NCBI GenBank assembly: GCA_017527065.1
Contig: JAFXQO010000034.1
Span: forward strand, 1-64,000
Source: Clostridia bacterium
Lineage (GTDB): Bacteria > Bacillota > Clostridia > Christensenellales > Aristaeellaceae
Length of the DNA: 64,000 nucleotides
Direction: 5' to 3'
Shown here: positions 9,273-18,120 of the stretch, one piece after another
How positions within the stretch are numbered: the first letter of the stretch is position 1
Layout of the letters: each line of letters begins with the position of its first letter
Notes under the pieces: model-generated
Database searches by the model: none
What the model was told of the DNA's origin: nothing
What the model saw: the letters and a program-made list of their open reading frames with translations, nothing else
Made by a program: the position numbers and the translations under genes

Positions 9273-10021
9273 AACCCGTTCGCATAGCTATTGCCGACGA
9301 CGACGCGGATATGAGAAACGTAGTGCGCAAGATCATCGAGCGCGACGGCGGCTACGAGCTGGTCGGCGAGGCGGAGAACGGCGCGGAGCTCGTGGAGCTG
9401 TTCGACCGCGAGCATCCCCAGGCGCTGATCCTGGACGTGGAGATGCCCGTTATGACCGGCATCGAGTGCGCGCGCGCCATACAGGATCGCGATCCGGGCA
9501 CGGTGATCATCTTTTCCACTGCGCACGATCAGTACATGCAGGACGCCTTCGAGCTGTACGCCTTCGACTACCTGCTCAAGCCATTCAAGCTGGAGCGCGC
9601 GCTCAAGACGCTGGAGCTGGTGCGCGAGCGCCTGGCTGAGCGGGAGAAGGCCGTCGAGCGCACCATAGCGGAAGGCCCGGCCAGGGCGGCCGCGGGACGG
9701 ATCATGCTGCGCCACAAGGAAGGCGTGAGCCTGATCAGCGTGGAGAACATCATCCTGGTGCAGCGCGAGGAGCGCATGACCGTCATCTACACCTCGGACG
9801 GCAACCGCTATATGACAGGCGATTCGCTGGCCGAGATCGACGAAAAGCTGCCGGACAGCGCGTTCATCCGCACGCACAAGTCGTACATCGTGAACATCAA
9901 CTTCATCGACTCGATCACACCCTACGGCCGGTGGACCTACGTCGTAAAGCTGCACGGAACGACGCAGGACGCGCTGATCACTCACGAGAAGTTTGAGGAA
10001 CTGCAAAAGCTGTTTGAATGA
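9269..10021 (+). CDS. LytTR-family response regulator
   Basis: A 250-residue regulator with an N-terminal receiver domain (acidic DDD at residues 10-12, phospho-acceptor Asp56 in LILDVEMP, conserved LLKPF lysine) and a C-terminal LytTR DNA-binding domain (FIRTHKSYIVNINFID). Such proteins bind direct repeats and often control virulence, quorum or envelope genes. AGGAGG lies 11 nt before ATG 9269, which overlaps the preceding stop by 4 nt. No histidine kinase is adjacent, so the input signal is unknown. Confidence 0.88.
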   Translation: MKPVRIAIADDDADMRNVVRKIIERDGGYELVGEAENGAELVELFDREHPQALILDVEMPVMTGIECARAIQDRDPGTVIIFSTAHDQYMQDAFELYAFDYLLKPFKLERALKTLELVRERLAEREKAVERTIAEGPARAAAGRIMLRHKEGVSLISVENIILVQREERMTVIYTSDGNRYMTGDSLAEIDEKLPDSAFIRTHKSYIVNINFIDSITPYGRWTYVVKLHGTTQDALITHEKFEELQKLFE

Positions 10022-10027
10022 ACGAAG

Positions 10028-10061
10028 CCCGGAGCGCCGGAGAGAAGAGCGGTGCTCCGGG
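10028..10061 (+). terminator. Hairpin after the LytTR gene
   Basis: CCCGGAGC pairs with GCTCCGGG around a loop that can also pair in part. It is followed by ATTT rather than a long U-run, so it is a weak intrinsic terminator at best. It lies 6 nt after the response-regulator stop. Confidence 0.4.
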
Positions 10062-10116
10062 ATTTACAAATGGAAGCGGGAGAGCAAGTCATCCGAATGT
10101 GTATATGGAGGAATGA

Positions 10117-10392
10117 ATGATGATGTATCCCTTTATGACGCTGGACGATGACACGGAGATCACTCACTCTGAAATGAAATCGGATGGATGCGTCAAGGTT
10201 TATATAGAAAAGCCGGATGAAAAGGATTGCTTCCACAGCGCCGTATGCTGGCTGCCCGACTATCGCTGGGCGGACGTTGAAGGCTTTTCCGATGGGGAGA
10301 TAAAGCGGTATCAGGAAATCATCGAATCCACTGCGCACCTGATTCTTCGGTTCGCGCAGGAGGGAGGCTTTGAGCATGCCGCGAATTTTTAG
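10117..10392 (+). CDS. Small protein paired with DUF4160
   Basis: A 91-residue protein of unknown function, rich in acidic residues and with two Trp in a CWLPDYRWADVEGF core. Three in-frame ATGs (10117, 10120, 10123) follow TGGAGGA; the middle one has the best spacing. Its 3' end overlaps the DUF4160 gene by 17 nt, so the two are made together. Base composition is lower in GC than the neighbours, suggesting recent acquisition. Confidence 0.6.
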   Translation: MMMYPFMTLDDDTEITHSEMKSDGCVKVYIEKPDEKDCFHSAVCWLPDYRWADVEGFSDGEIKRYQEIIESTAHLILRFAQEGGFEHAANF

Positions 10393-10654
10393 GATCGGCT
10401 CTTACTGGGTTTATTTCTGGTCAAACGAAAACGATCCTTTGGAGCCAGTACACGTTCATGTGTCCCAGGGCACGCCGAGTGGAAGCGCAACGAAAATCTG
10501 GATTACCCGCGCTGGGAAATGCTACCTATGCCATAACAACAGCCATATTCCGCAGACGACCCTCAGGAATATCATGGCAATCATTGAAGCCCGCAGCGGG
10601 GAAGTCATCTCCAAATGGGAGGAACACTTTGGAGAATTGAGGTTTTTCTGTTGA
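10376..10654 (+). CDS. DUF4160-family small protein
   Basis: A 92-residue protein beginning MPRIFRIGSYWVYFWSNEN and carrying the EPVHVHV segment typical of DUF4160. Such genes usually sit beside a second small gene and are sometimes proposed to be toxin-antitoxin-like, without proof. ATG 10376 follows AGGAGGGAGG inside the upstream gene. Confidence 0.7.
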   Translation: MPRIFRIGSYWVYFWSNENDPLEPVHVHVSQGTPSGSATKIWITRAGKCYLCHNNSHIPQTTLRNIMAIIEARSGEVISKWEEHFGELRFFC

Positions 10655-10698
10655 AACTGCCGCTTTCTCAGATGATTGTTAAATGTTGCCCCGATTTC

Positions 10699-10727
10699 TT
10701 GCAATCGCCCGGGCATGGTGTTATAAT
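10699..10727 (+). promoter_or_regulatory. Promoter of the tRNA array
   Basis: TTGCAA (10699-10704), a 17-bp spacer and TATAAT (10722-10727), 46 bp before tRNA-Arg. It is the only strong promoter between the DUF4160 gene and the tRNAs. Confidence 0.65.
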
Positions 10728-10772
10728 ATAAAATCGCCAGCAGAAATGAAGGCAGCCGAAGTGAACATATGA

Positions 10773-10849
<77 letters not shown>

Positions 10850-10853
10850 TCAT

Positions 10854-10928
10854 GGTGGGTATGGCTCAGTTGGTTAGAGCGCTAGGTTGTGGCCCTGGAG
10901 ACCGTGGGTTCGAGTCCCACTACTCACC
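10854..10928 (+). tRNA. tRNA-His (anticodon GTG)
   Basis: A standard cloverleaf, including the extra G at position -1 (10854) facing C73. The anticodon loop is TTGTGGC and the T-loop is TTCGAGT. The CCA is not encoded (CCT follows). Confidence 0.95.
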
Positions 10929-10959
10929 CCTTTTTATTCTTCATTTCTCAGGACGGCGG

Positions 10960-11034
10960 TGGGGCGTAGCCAAGTGGCAAGGCACGGGACTTTGACTCCC
11001 GCATTCGCTGGTTCGAACCCAGCCGTCCCAGCCA
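10960..11034 (+). tRNA. tRNA-Gln (anticodon TTG)
   Basis: Acceptor TGGGGCG pairs with CGTCCCA. The anticodon loop is CTTTGAC, the T-loop is TTCGAAC and CCA is encoded at 11032-11034. It is the last gene of the array, directly before a strong terminator. Confidence 0.95.
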
Positions 11035-11037
11035 GCA

Positions 11038-11090
11038 AAGATTAAATCCGAACTGTTTCCCGAAAAGGCAGTTCGGATTTAATCTTTTTC
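11038..11090 (+). terminator. Terminator of the tRNA array
   Basis: A perfect 18-bp stem (11038-11055 with 11069-11086) with a 13-nt loop runs into a T-rich tail. It starts 4 nt after tRNA-Gln. Its AAATCCGAAC stretch also occurs in the hairpin after tRNA-Ser at 20543. Confidence 0.9.
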
Positions 11091-11133
11091 ACTTTTTTCA
11101 CGAATTCCTATTGTTATGGAGATTTCGGAAGGA

Positions 11134-11162
11134 TTGACAATAGCGGCAAAATTGGATATAAT
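11134..11162 (+). promoter_or_regulatory. Consensus promoter for mazG
   Basis: TTGACA (11134-11139), a 17-bp spacer and TATAAT (11157-11162), a perfect sigma-A match 31 bp before ATG 11194. It shows that the upstream in-frame ATG at 11116 lies in the promoter and is not the start. Confidence 0.9.
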
Positions 11163-11193
11163 AATTAAGTATTCTGCAAAGGCGGCGGTGGGC

Positions 11194-12558
11194 ATGGGAA
11201 TCATCTGCGTGACGCCCCTGGGCTGGGCTGAGGACGAGCTGACGCTGGGCGCGGTGAAGAAGCTGCGCGCGGCGCACCGGATCATCCTGAGAACAGCGCG
11301 ATGCGGCGCGGCCGGCTGGCTTGCCGCGCAGGGCATTCCCTTTGATTCCTTCGACGATCTCTACGATCAGGCCGACGACTTCGACGAGCTCAACAGATAC
11401 GTGGTCTCCGCGCTCCTGAAGGAGGCGGAGGCGGGCGACGTGCTCTACGGCGTCAACGACCCGGGCGACGTCTCCTGCCAGGCGCTCCTCGCGGCGGCGC
11501 CGGAACGGGTTGAACTGAGCGCCGGCGTCGTGGAAGGCAGCGCGCTGGGCGCGTTCGCGGGCGGCGGCTACGTTCAGGTGAACGCGGCCGACTGCGGCGA
11601 ATTCCGCCCCGATGCCTCGCAGGCCACGCTGGTCCGGGAAATCGACGGCGCGATCCTGGCGGGCGAGGTTAAGCTCCGGCTCATGGAGGCCTATCCCGAG
11701 GAATGGGAGATCGTGGTGCTCACGGCGGAGGGCAGGCTCCTCAGGCTGCCGCTGTGCGAGCTGGACCGACTGGCGTCTTACGATCACCGCACCTGCGCCA
11801 TGGTTCCGGCGGTCAACGACTTCACGCGCAAGGAGCGCTTTACCTTCGACGACCTGAACCGCGTCATGCGCCGGCTGCGCGCGTTTGACGGCTGCCCCTG
11901 GGATCGGGAGCAGACCCACGCGTCGCTGCGCAACTACCTCATCGAAGAAGCCTACGAGGTGGCCGACGCGGTGGATTCAGGCGACATGGACGCGCTCTGC
12001 GAGGAGCTGGGTGACGTACTGCTGGAAGCGGTGTTCCACGCTGAAATCGCCCGCGAGCACGGGGAGTTCGACATGGCGGACGTGACCACGGCCATCTGCC
12101 GCAAGATGATCGGCCGCCATCCCCACGTTTTCGGCGGCGCGCGCGTCGAGAGGGCGGAGGATACCCTGGATCTGTGGGAGCAGATCAAGATGCGCGAGAA
12201 GGCGCTGGACTTAAAGGCGCAGGCGCTGGAGAAAATTGCCCGCAGCCTGCCGGCGCTGATGCGCGCCGGGAAGGCCCTCCGGAAGGCGGAAACCTTCGGC
12301 CTGCCGGTGGATGAGGCCGTCGAAACGCCCGCCGCGTCAAAGGACGCCGAGGAACGCGCGGGCGACGAACTGCTCCGCGCGGCCTGGCGCGCGCAGCGCG
12401 GTTGCCCCGAGCCGGAGCTGGCGCTCTCCAAGGCGGTCGACCGCTTCACGGCGCGCTTCGCCCGCATGGAGAAAGCCGTTCTGGCGAGCGGCCGGGCCCT
12501 CGAAACCCTTCCGAAGGACGAGCTGTTGCTCCTCTGGAGGGAAGCGGAACAGACATGA
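11194..12558 (+). CDS. mazG: MazG nucleotide pyrophosphohydrolase with N-terminal methylase-like domain
   Basis: A 454-residue protein. The N-terminal half (about residues 1-200) is a degenerate tetrapyrrole-methylase-like domain, as in Bacillus YabN. The C-terminal half is MazG, with FDGCPWDREQTHASLRNYLIEEAYEV and the Glu-rich EELGDVLLE metal site. MazG hydrolyses non-canonical and stress-related NTPs. The start is fixed by the consensus promoter upstream. It precedes hup and rqcP, the same order of functions as in the Bacillus yabN-yabO region. Confidence 0.88.
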   Translation: MGIICVTPLGWAEDELTLGAVKKLRAAHRIILRTARCGAAGWLAAQGIPFDSFDDLYDQADDFDELNRYVVSALLKEAEAGDVLYGVNDPGDVSCQALLAAAPERVELSAGVVEGSALGAFAGGGYVQVNAADCGEFRPDASQATLVREIDGAILAGEVKLRLMEAYPEEWEIVVLTAEGRLLRLPLCELDRLASYDHRTCAMVPAVNDFTRKERFTFDDLNRVMRRLRAFDGCPWDREQTHASLRNYLIEEAYEVADAVDSGDMDALCEELGDVLLEAVFHAEIAREHGEFDMADVTTAICRKMIGRHPHVFGGARVERAEDTLDLWEQIKMREKALDLKAQALEKIARSLPALMRAGKALRKAETFGLPVDEAVETPAASKDAEERAGDELLRAAWRAQRGCPEPELALSKAVDRFTARFARMEKAVLASGRALETLPKDELLLLWREAEQT

Positions 12559-12604
12559 CAAAAATGAGTTCAAAGCTCAAAAATAAAACGGGAGGATTAT
12601 CATT

Positions 12605-12868
12605 ATGAACAAGACCGAACTGACCAATAAGGTTGCGCAGATCGCGGAGCTGGACAAGAAGACCGCCGAAAAGGCCGTTAACGCCGTTTTTGAAGCGCTG
12701 ACCGGCGCGTTCGAGGCGGAGGAGAAGGTTCAGATCATGGGCTTCGGCACGTTTGAAGTGCGCGAGCGCCCCGCCCGCGTTGGCCGCAACCCCGCGACCG
12801 GCGAGAGCATTGAAATCGCCGCCAGCAAGACGCCTGTCTTCAAGGCCAGCAAGACGCTCAAGAAGTAA
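12605..12868 (+). CDS. hup: HU-family DNA-binding protein
   Basis: An 87-residue histone-like protein with the HU core (MNKTELTNKVA, then GFGTFEVRERPARVGRNPATGE, including the Arg/Pro beta-arm). It bends and compacts DNA. GGGAGG precedes the start and a strong terminator follows the stop. Confidence 0.95.
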   Translation: MNKTELTNKVAQIAELDKKTAEKAVNAVFEALTGAFEAEEKVQIMGFGTFEVRERPARVGRNPATGESIEIAASKTPVFKASKTLKK

Positions 12869-12882
12869 GAGACCGCGCCGAA

Positions 12883-12917
12883 ACTCCTGTGCCGCTTTAC
12901 GGCGCGGGAGTCTTTTT
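12883..12917 (+). terminator. Terminator after hup
   Basis: A 12-bp stem with two G-U pairs (12883-12894 with the arm ending at 12911) and loop CTTTA, followed by CTTTTTG. Confidence 0.85.
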
Positions 12918-12940
12918 GTGCGCGGCAAAGGGAGGACATT

Positions 12941-13183
12941 ATGAGACTCGACAAATACCTGAAGGTTTCACGCATCATCAAGCGGCGCACCGTCGCCAAC
13001 GAAGCCTGCGACGGCGGCCGCGTTTCGGTCAACGGCAGGGTCGCAAAGCCCGGCGCGGAGGTCAAGGAAGGCGACATCATCGAGATCCGCTTCGGCGAGA
13101 ACGTGACGAAATACCAGGTCGTCACGCTGTCCGAACACGTGCTCAAGGCCGACGCCGCCGGCATGTATAAGATCATCGGCTGA
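12941..13183 (+). CDS. rqcP: S4-domain RNA-binding protein RqcP
   Basis: An 80-residue S4 protein ([33 protein letters not shown]) of the YabO/RqcP type. RqcP helps RqcH add Ala tails to stalled nascent chains on 50S subunits. GGGAGG lies before the ATG. The neighbouring mazG/yabN-like gene matches the Bacillus context. Confidence 0.88.
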   Translation: MRLDKYLKVSRIIKRRTVANEACDGGRVSVNGRVAKPGAEVKEGDIIEIRFGENVTKYQVVTLSEHVLKADAAGMYKIIG

Positions 13184-13193
13184 GGACACGGCG

Positions 13194-14372
13194 ATGGAAC
13201 AGGGAAAGAACAGAGCCTGCTGGGCGGTCGTGGTCGCGGCGGGCAGGGGAGAGCGGTTCGGCCAGCCCTACAACAAGGTGTTTCACCCGCTGAACGGTCG
13301 GTCTGTGCTCATGCGCTGCCTGGACGCGCTGGAAGCCTCCGGCGCGTTCGACGGCGCGGTACTGGTGCTGTCAGAACGGGATCTGCCGGGCTACGAGGCT
13401 CTCTGCGCGCGGGAAGGAAGGCCCGCGCTCGTCAGGGCGATTGCCCAGGGCGGCGCGACGCGGCAGGAATCGGTCTATAACGGACTGGCGCTCGTACCGG
13501 CTGGCGCGCGCATCGTGGCGATCCACGACGCGGCCCGGCCCTTCGTGACGGCGGGCATCATCCGCGCGGTGATCGAGTCGGCCGAGGTATATGGCAGCGG
13601 CGTGCCCGGCGCGCCGGTGACGGACACCATTAAGCTGCTGGACGGGCAGGGCATGGCGGTCGAGACGCCGCCCCGGGAGCGGCTGTGCGCCGTGCAGACG
13701 CCTCAGACCTTCCAATACGCGCTGATCATGCGGGCCCATGAGCAGGCGCGCGCGGCGAGGTATCAGTCGACCGACGACGCGGCGCTCTATGAGAAATACA
13801 TCGGAAAGGTGCGGATCGTGTCGATGCCGGAATGCGCGGACAATATCAAAGTGACGACGCAGCGCGACGTGAGCGCGTATGAATGTCCCTACCGCACGGG
13901 CACGGGCTACGACGCGCACCGCCTCGTCGAGGGCCGCCGCCTGGTGCTCTGCGGGGAGGAAATTCCCTATGAAAAGGGCCTTTTGGGCCATTCGGACGCG
14001 GACGTGGCCGTTCACGCGCTGATGGACGCGCTGCTGGGCGCGGCGGCGCTGGGCGACATCGGCCGCCATTTCCCGGACAGCGACGAGCGCTACAGGGGCA
14101 TTTCCTCGCTGCTGCTGCTGGACCGCGTGCGGGAGCTGCTGTGCGAGGCCGGTTACAGGCCGGTCAACGTGGACGTGACCATCGTGGCGCAGCGGCCGAA
14201 ACTCAAGGACTACATGCCGACCATGCGCGAGAACATCGCGAAGCGCCTGCGCCTCGACATATCGTGCGTCAACGTGAAGGCCACGACCACCGAGGGCATG
14301 GGTTTCGAGGGCGAGGGCCAGGGCATCTCCGCGCAGGCCGCCGCGCTGATCGCCAGAAAGGAGAGAACATGA
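13194..14372 (+). CDS. ispDF: Bifunctional IspDF (MEP pathway)
   Basis: A 392-residue fusion. Residues 1-228 are IspD ([11 protein letters not shown] nucleotide loop, HDAARPF, TPQTFQ), which makes CDP-methylerythritol. Residues 229-392 are IspF (GTGYDAHR metal site, [22 protein letters not shown]), which forms the cyclic diphosphate. The two steps are not consecutive in the pathway; IspE, which acts between them, is not in the window. The stop overlaps luxS (ATGA). Confidence 0.95.
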   Translation: MEQGKNRACWAVVVAAGRGERFGQPYNKVFHPLNGRSVLMRCLDALEASGAFDGAVLVLSERDLPGYEALCAREGRPALVRAIAQGGATRQESVYNGLALVPAGARIVAIHDAARPFVTAGIIRAVIESAEVYGSGVPGAPVTDTIKLLDGQGMAVETPPRERLCAVQTPQTFQYALIMRAHEQARAARYQSTDDAALYEKYIGKVRIVSMPECADNIKVTTQRDVSAYECPYRTGTGYDAHRLVEGRRLVLCGEEIPYEKGLLGHSDADVAVHALMDALLGAAALGDIGRHFPDSDERYRGISSLLLLDRVRELLCEAGYRPVNVDVTIVAQRPKLKDYMPTMRENIAKRLRLDISCVNVKATTTEGMGFEGEGQGISAQAAALIARKERT

Positions 14373-14824
14373 AACAGATTGCGAGCTTTTCCGTCGACCA
14401 TGACCATATCGTGCCGGGCGTGTATCTTTCCCGGATCGACGGCGACATCACCACCTACGACCTGCGCACGCGCAAGCCCAACTGCGGCGATCTGATGGAC
14501 AACAGCACCATGCACACCTGCGAACACATGCTGGCAACCTTCCTGCGCAACTCGCGCATCGCGGACTCCGTCATCTATTTCGGGCCGATGGGCTGCCAGA
14601 CGGGTTTCTATCTGCTCGTGAGGGATGGCGATCATCAAGAGGTACTGGACGTGCTGCGCGAGTCGCTTCAGAAGACCATAGATTACGACGGCCCGGTGTT
14701 CGGCGCTTCCCGCAAGGAGTGCGGCAACTACATTTCGCTCGATCTTGAAAAAGCGAAGGCCGAATGCGCGCGCTATCTGGATGTTATCAAAGACTGGGAG
14801 TCCAAGGATCTGGTTTACCCATAA
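14369..14824 (+). CDS. luxS: S-ribosylhomocysteine lyase LuxS
   Basis: LuxS cleaves S-ribosylhomocysteine to homocysteine and the AI-2 precursor DPD. The 151-residue protein carries the metal motif HTCEH (residues 49-53), where most family members have HTLEH, and the [10 protein letters not shown] segment with the catalytic Cys. The neighbour mtnN makes its substrate, so the pair forms the activated-methyl recycling branch. Confidence 0.95.
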   Translation: MKQIASFSVDHDHIVPGVYLSRIDGDITTYDLRTRKPNCGDLMDNSTMHTCEHMLATFLRNSRIADSVIYFGPMGCQTGFYLLVRDGDHQEVLDVLRESLQKTIDYDGPVFGASRKECGNYISLDLEKAKAECARYLDVIKDWESKDLVYP

Positions 14825-14849
14825 GACGGAATACGGAGGAATGAATCAT

Positions 14850-15539
14850 ATGATCGGCATTCTCGGCGCGATGAGCGTTGAAATCGAAGAAATCAAATCC
14901 CGCATCGGGGGGAAGGCCGTCGAAACCGTCGGCGGATTCGAGTTCGTGCGCGGGCTGTTGGGCGGCCGGGCGGTCGTCGCGGCGGAGTGCGGCATCGGCA
15001 AGGTGAACGCCGCCGTGTGCGCGCAGACGATGATCCTCACATACAGGCCGGAACTCGTCATCAACGTGGGCGTAGGCGGCAGCCTGAATCCGGCCCTGCG
15101 ATACGGTGACATGGCCATCGCGGACAGGGTCGTGCAGCATGACTTCGACACGTCGCCCATTGGCGATCCGGTCGGGCTGGTGGCCACCGTCAACCGTGTC
15201 TACTTCGACTGCGACCCGGAGACAGTGGCCTGCGTCAAGGCCGTCATGGACGGGATGGAGGGCGTTTCCGGAATGGTTGGCACGATTGCCTCGGGCGACC
15301 AGTTCGTGGCCGACGCGGCGGTGAAGGCACGCATCGTGAAGAATTTCGGCGCGATCTGCTGCGAGATGGAGGGCGGCGCGATCAGCCAGGCTTGCCTGCT
15401 GGGCGGCGTGAAGTGCGCCGTGATCCGCTCCATCTCCGACAACGCCGACGAGGGCTCAACGACGGACTACGGCCAGTTCGTGAAGCTGGCGGCGGCGCGC
15501 TCCACGGAGGTTCTTTACCGGGTGCTGGAAAGGCTGTGA
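14850..15539 (+). CDS. mtnN: 5'-methylthioadenosine/S-adenosylhomocysteine nucleosidase
   Basis: A 229-residue Pfs-type enzyme with MIGILGAMSVEIEE, CGIGKVNAA, SGDQFVAD and the catalytic Asp in RSISDNAD. It removes adenine from SAH and MTA. ATG 14850 is chosen because GGAGGA then has 9 nt spacing; ATG 14841 would touch the ribosome-binding site. It is 25 nt downstream of luxS. Confidence 0.94.
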   Translation: MIGILGAMSVEIEEIKSRIGGKAVETVGGFEFVRGLLGGRAVVAAECGIGKVNAAVCAQTMILTYRPELVINVGVGGSLNPALRYGDMAIADRVVQHDFDTSPIGDPVGLVATVNRVYFDCDPETVACVKAVMDGMEGVSGMVGTIASGDQFVADAAVKARIVKNFGAICCEMEGGAISQACLLGGVKCAVIRSISDNADEGSTTDYGQFVKLAAARSTEVLYRVLERL

Positions 15540-15604
15540 CGCAGGGAACAAAACGGCAGGGGCCTTCGTCTTATTGCTGAATAAACGAAAGAGGAGCAAT
15601 GAAC

Positions 15605-16105
15605 ATGAAAAAGTATGGTTGGCTGACGATTCTCACAGCGCTGATTCTCGCGCTTGGAAGCATTGGGGTTGTTCACGCGGAAATAATCCCGCCCTATGGC
15701 CCGGGACAGCAAATCGGTTATCCGGCCGTGGTGCTGTGTGAAAAACTCACATTGCGGGAGGAGCCGAGTTCTTCTGCCAAGGCGGTGCAGACCCTGAATT
15801 ATGGGGATACGCCCATCGTGGTCGGCGCGGATCTGCCGACAGGGGCAAAGAAAGAGAACGGGTTTGTATACTGCACTCTGGGCGATGCCATTGACTCGCC
15901 CTGCGGCTGGATCAACGCGGACTACATCGTCGTCAACCCGGCCTGGTATGTGACTGAAAAGAAAACGACGGTGTTCGCCTGGAACGATACCAGCGCGCCC
16001 AAGGTCGCTCTGCTCGACAAAGGCACCCGGCTTCCCATCCTGAAGGAAGAGAGCGGCTGGTACCTCGTCAGCCTGCGCGGCGCGGTTGGATGGATTCGCA
16101 AGTGA
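15605..16105 (+). CDS. Secreted protein with SH3-like repeats
   Basis: A 166-residue protein with a cleavable signal peptide (about residues 1-25, ending VVHA). Two SH3-like units follow: one around LTLREEPSSSAKAVQTLNYGD with GWINADYI, and a second at the C-terminus (KVALLDKGTRLPILKEESGWYLV, GAVGWIRK). Such domains bind cell-wall peptides. No catalytic domain is attached. ATG 15605 has better spacing from GAGGAG than ATG 15599. Confidence 0.75.
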   Translation: MKKYGWLTILTALILALGSIGVVHAEIIPPYGPGQQIGYPAVVLCEKLTLREEPSSSAKAVQTLNYGDTPIVVGADLPTGAKKENGFVYCTLGDAIDSPCGWINADYIVVNPAWYVTEKKTTVFAWNDTSAPKVALLDKGTRLPILKEESGWYLVSLRGAVGWIRK

Positions 16106-16164
16106 TCCGAAAGCAGATCATTTGATGCCGGTTTGTCGGGATCAGGACTTCCCGGGAACTACAG

Positions 16165-16204
16165 CCGCGGCGCGCGGGCGAAAAAACCCGCGCGCCGCGG
16201 TTTT
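16165..16204. terminator. Bidirectional terminator between convergent genes
   Basis: A perfect 14-bp GC stem (16165-16178 with 16187-16200) with an A-run inside the loop and TTTTC after it on the plus strand. It serves the convergent SH3 gene and asnB. Confidence 0.8.
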
Positions 16205-18051
16205 CATACGCTCAGATTATACTTCCTCATCCACGTGTCGATCTGGATGAAGTAGGCGATCAACTGCGGCGCGGCCATCAGCTGGCCGAACCAGGGCAGG
16301 CTGGTCTGCATGGGCGCGTCCATGAAGCGGCGCGCCTTTTTTTCGTCGACCAGCGCGCGCACCGGCGCGGCGGGGTCGGAGAGGATGTCGGTCAGCCGCG
16401 CCTTCAGCATGCCAGCATAGGCCGGGTCGTAGGTCTTGGGGTAGGGGCTCTTCTTGCGCCAGAGGATGCGCTCGGGCAGGAGGCCCCGCATGGCGTCCCG
16501 CAGGAGCGACTTCTCGCAATCGCCCTTGCGCTTCATATAAAACGGCACGTTCCACAGGTATTCCACGATGCGGTGGTCTGCGAAGGGCACGCGCGCCTCG
16601 AGGCCGGAATACATGCTGGTCCGGTCCATGCGCGCCAGCAGCGTGGGCATGAACCAGTTCAGGTTCAGCCAGGAGATTTCCCGCTGGCGCGCCGCGAGGG
16701 GCGATTCTCCCGGAAGGCGCGGCATAGCGGCGAGGCTCTCCTCACAGCGCCGGCGCGAATACTCGGAAAGACGCAGCTCTGCGATGAGGTCGTCTTTGAG
16801 CAGCGTCTCCCGCGGAGCCATGTCCGACGCCCAGGGGAAGCCCTGCGCGCCCATCAGCTCCGGCCGGTAAAACCAGGGATACCCACCGAAGATCTCGTCC
16901 GCGCACTCGCCCGTCAGCGCCACCTTGTTTCGCGCGGCCACGACGCGGCAGAAGGCCAGCAGCGAGGCGTCCACGTCCGCCATGCCGGGCAGGTCTTTGG
17001 CGTCCACCGCTTCGTCCAGCAGGCCTACCAGGTCGCGCTCGTCGCAGGTGAGGCAGGTGTGGTTCACGCCCAGCAGCGGCGCCAGCACGTCGACATACGG
17101 CCGGTCGCGCTCGGGCTGGAAGGCGTTCGAGGCGAAGTGACGGTCGTTGCCGGAGAAATCGAAGGAGAAGGTGCTGAGCGTCTGGCCGGAACCTTCCAGG
17201 GCCTCGCAGGCCAGCGCCGTGACGACGCTCGAATCCAGCCCGCCGGAGAGGAAAGAGCACACCGGCACGTCTGAAACCATCTGCCGCCGCACGGCGTCGC
17301 GAACGAGGTCACGAACCTTTTCGACCGTCATGACGTAGCTGTCCTCGTGGGGTCGGCTCTCCAGACGCCAGTAGGGCGTTTCGTGAAGGCCGCTTTCGTC
17401 CCACACCAGCTTGCAGCCCATGCGCACTTCGCTGACGCCGCGGAACACGCCCTCGCCGTCCGTGCGCGCCGGGCCAATGGCGAGCACCTCCCGCAGCGCA
17501 TCCAGGCCGATGGACGGCGAGAGCGCGGGATGCTCGAACAGCGCCTTGATTTCCGAGGCGAAGCAGAGTTCGCCGTCTTCGACGGCATAGAATAGCGGCT
17601 TCACGCCCGAACGGTCGCGCGCCAGCAAAAGGCGCGCCTTGGCTTCGTCCCATACGGCAAAGGCGAATATGCCGTTCAGCCGCTCGATGATGCCGTCGCC
17701 CCAGTGTATGTAACCCTCCAGGATGACCTCGGTGTCGCTGGCCGTTTCAAAAGGCGCGCCCAGCGCCTTGAGTTCCTCGCGCAATTCGTCGGCGTTGTAG
17801 ATTTCGCCGTTGTAGGCGATGGAGAAGGCCGCGCCGTCCTGCCGGCGGGTCATGGGCTGGCGGCCCAGGGCGATGTCCCGGATGGACAGGCGGGTGTGGG
17901 CCAGCCCCGCGTGGTCGAAGAGGACTTCGCCGGTCTGGTCGTGGCCCCGGTGGGCGATGCGCTCGCGCATGGCGGCGAGCGTGTGTAGATGAGCCGCGCT
18001 GTGTTCGCCGTAGTTCCTTGAAAGGCTCGAGAAGCCCGCAATGCCGCACAT
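16204..18051 (-). CDS. asnB: Glutamine-hydrolysing asparagine synthase AsnB
   Basis: A 615-residue amidotransferase. Cys2 of MCGIAGF is the glutaminase nucleophile, followed by the N-terminal glutaminase domain (NGEIYN). The synthetase domain carries the ATP-binding loop SGGLDSS (residues 269-275). I start at 18051 because AAGGAGG lies 8 nt upstream and the nucleophile must be residue 2 after Met removal; an upstream ATG at 18078 would bury it. It is downstream of uraA on the same strand. Its ribosome-binding site lies in a hairpin arm (see 18052-18100). Confidence 0.93.
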   Translation of the reverse strand: MCGIAGFSSLSRNYGEHSAAHLHTLAAMRERIAHRGHDQTGEVLFDHAGLAHTRLSIRDIALGRQPMTRRQDGAAFSIAYNGEIYNADELREELKALGAPFETASDTEVILEGYIHWGDGIIERLNGIFAFAVWDEAKARLLLARDRSGVKPLFYAVEDGELCFASEIKALFEHPALSPSIGLDALREVLAIGPARTDGEGVFRGVSEVRMGCKLVWDESGLHETPYWRLESRPHEDSYVMTVEKVRDLVRDAVRRQMVSDVPVCSFLSGGLDSSVVTALACEALEGSGQTLSTFSFDFSGNDRHFASNAFQPERDRPYVDVLAPLLGVNHTCLTCDERDLVGLLDEAVDAKDLPGMADVDASLLAFCRVVAARNKVALTGECADEIFGGYPWFYRPELMGAQGFPWASDMAPRETLLKDDLIAELRLSEYSRRRCEESLAAMPRLPGESPLAARQREISWLNLNWFMPTLLARMDRTSMYSGLEARVPFADHRIVEYLWNVPFYMKRKGDCEKSLLRDAMRGLLPERILWRKKSPYPKTYDPAYAGMLKARLTDILSDPAAPVRALVDEKKARRFMDAPMQTSLPWFGQLMAAPQLIAYFIQIDTWMRKYNLSV

Positions 18052-18100
18052 AAAAACCGCCTCCTTGCTTTTCCTCAAAAGGATATGCAGGGAGGCGGCG
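18052..18100 (-). promoter_or_regulatory. Terminator-like hairpin that contains the asnB ribosome-binding site
   Basis: On the minus strand CCGCCTCC (18091-18098) pairs perfectly with GGAGGCGG (18057-18064), followed by five T just before the asnB ATG. The 26-nt loop contains a smaller CTTTT/AAAAG hairpin. The second arm includes the Shine-Dalgarno sequence, so folding would both terminate the uraA transcript and hide the asnB start. Confidence 0.5.
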
Positions 18101-18120
18101 TTTTGTGTTTTACGGGATGA

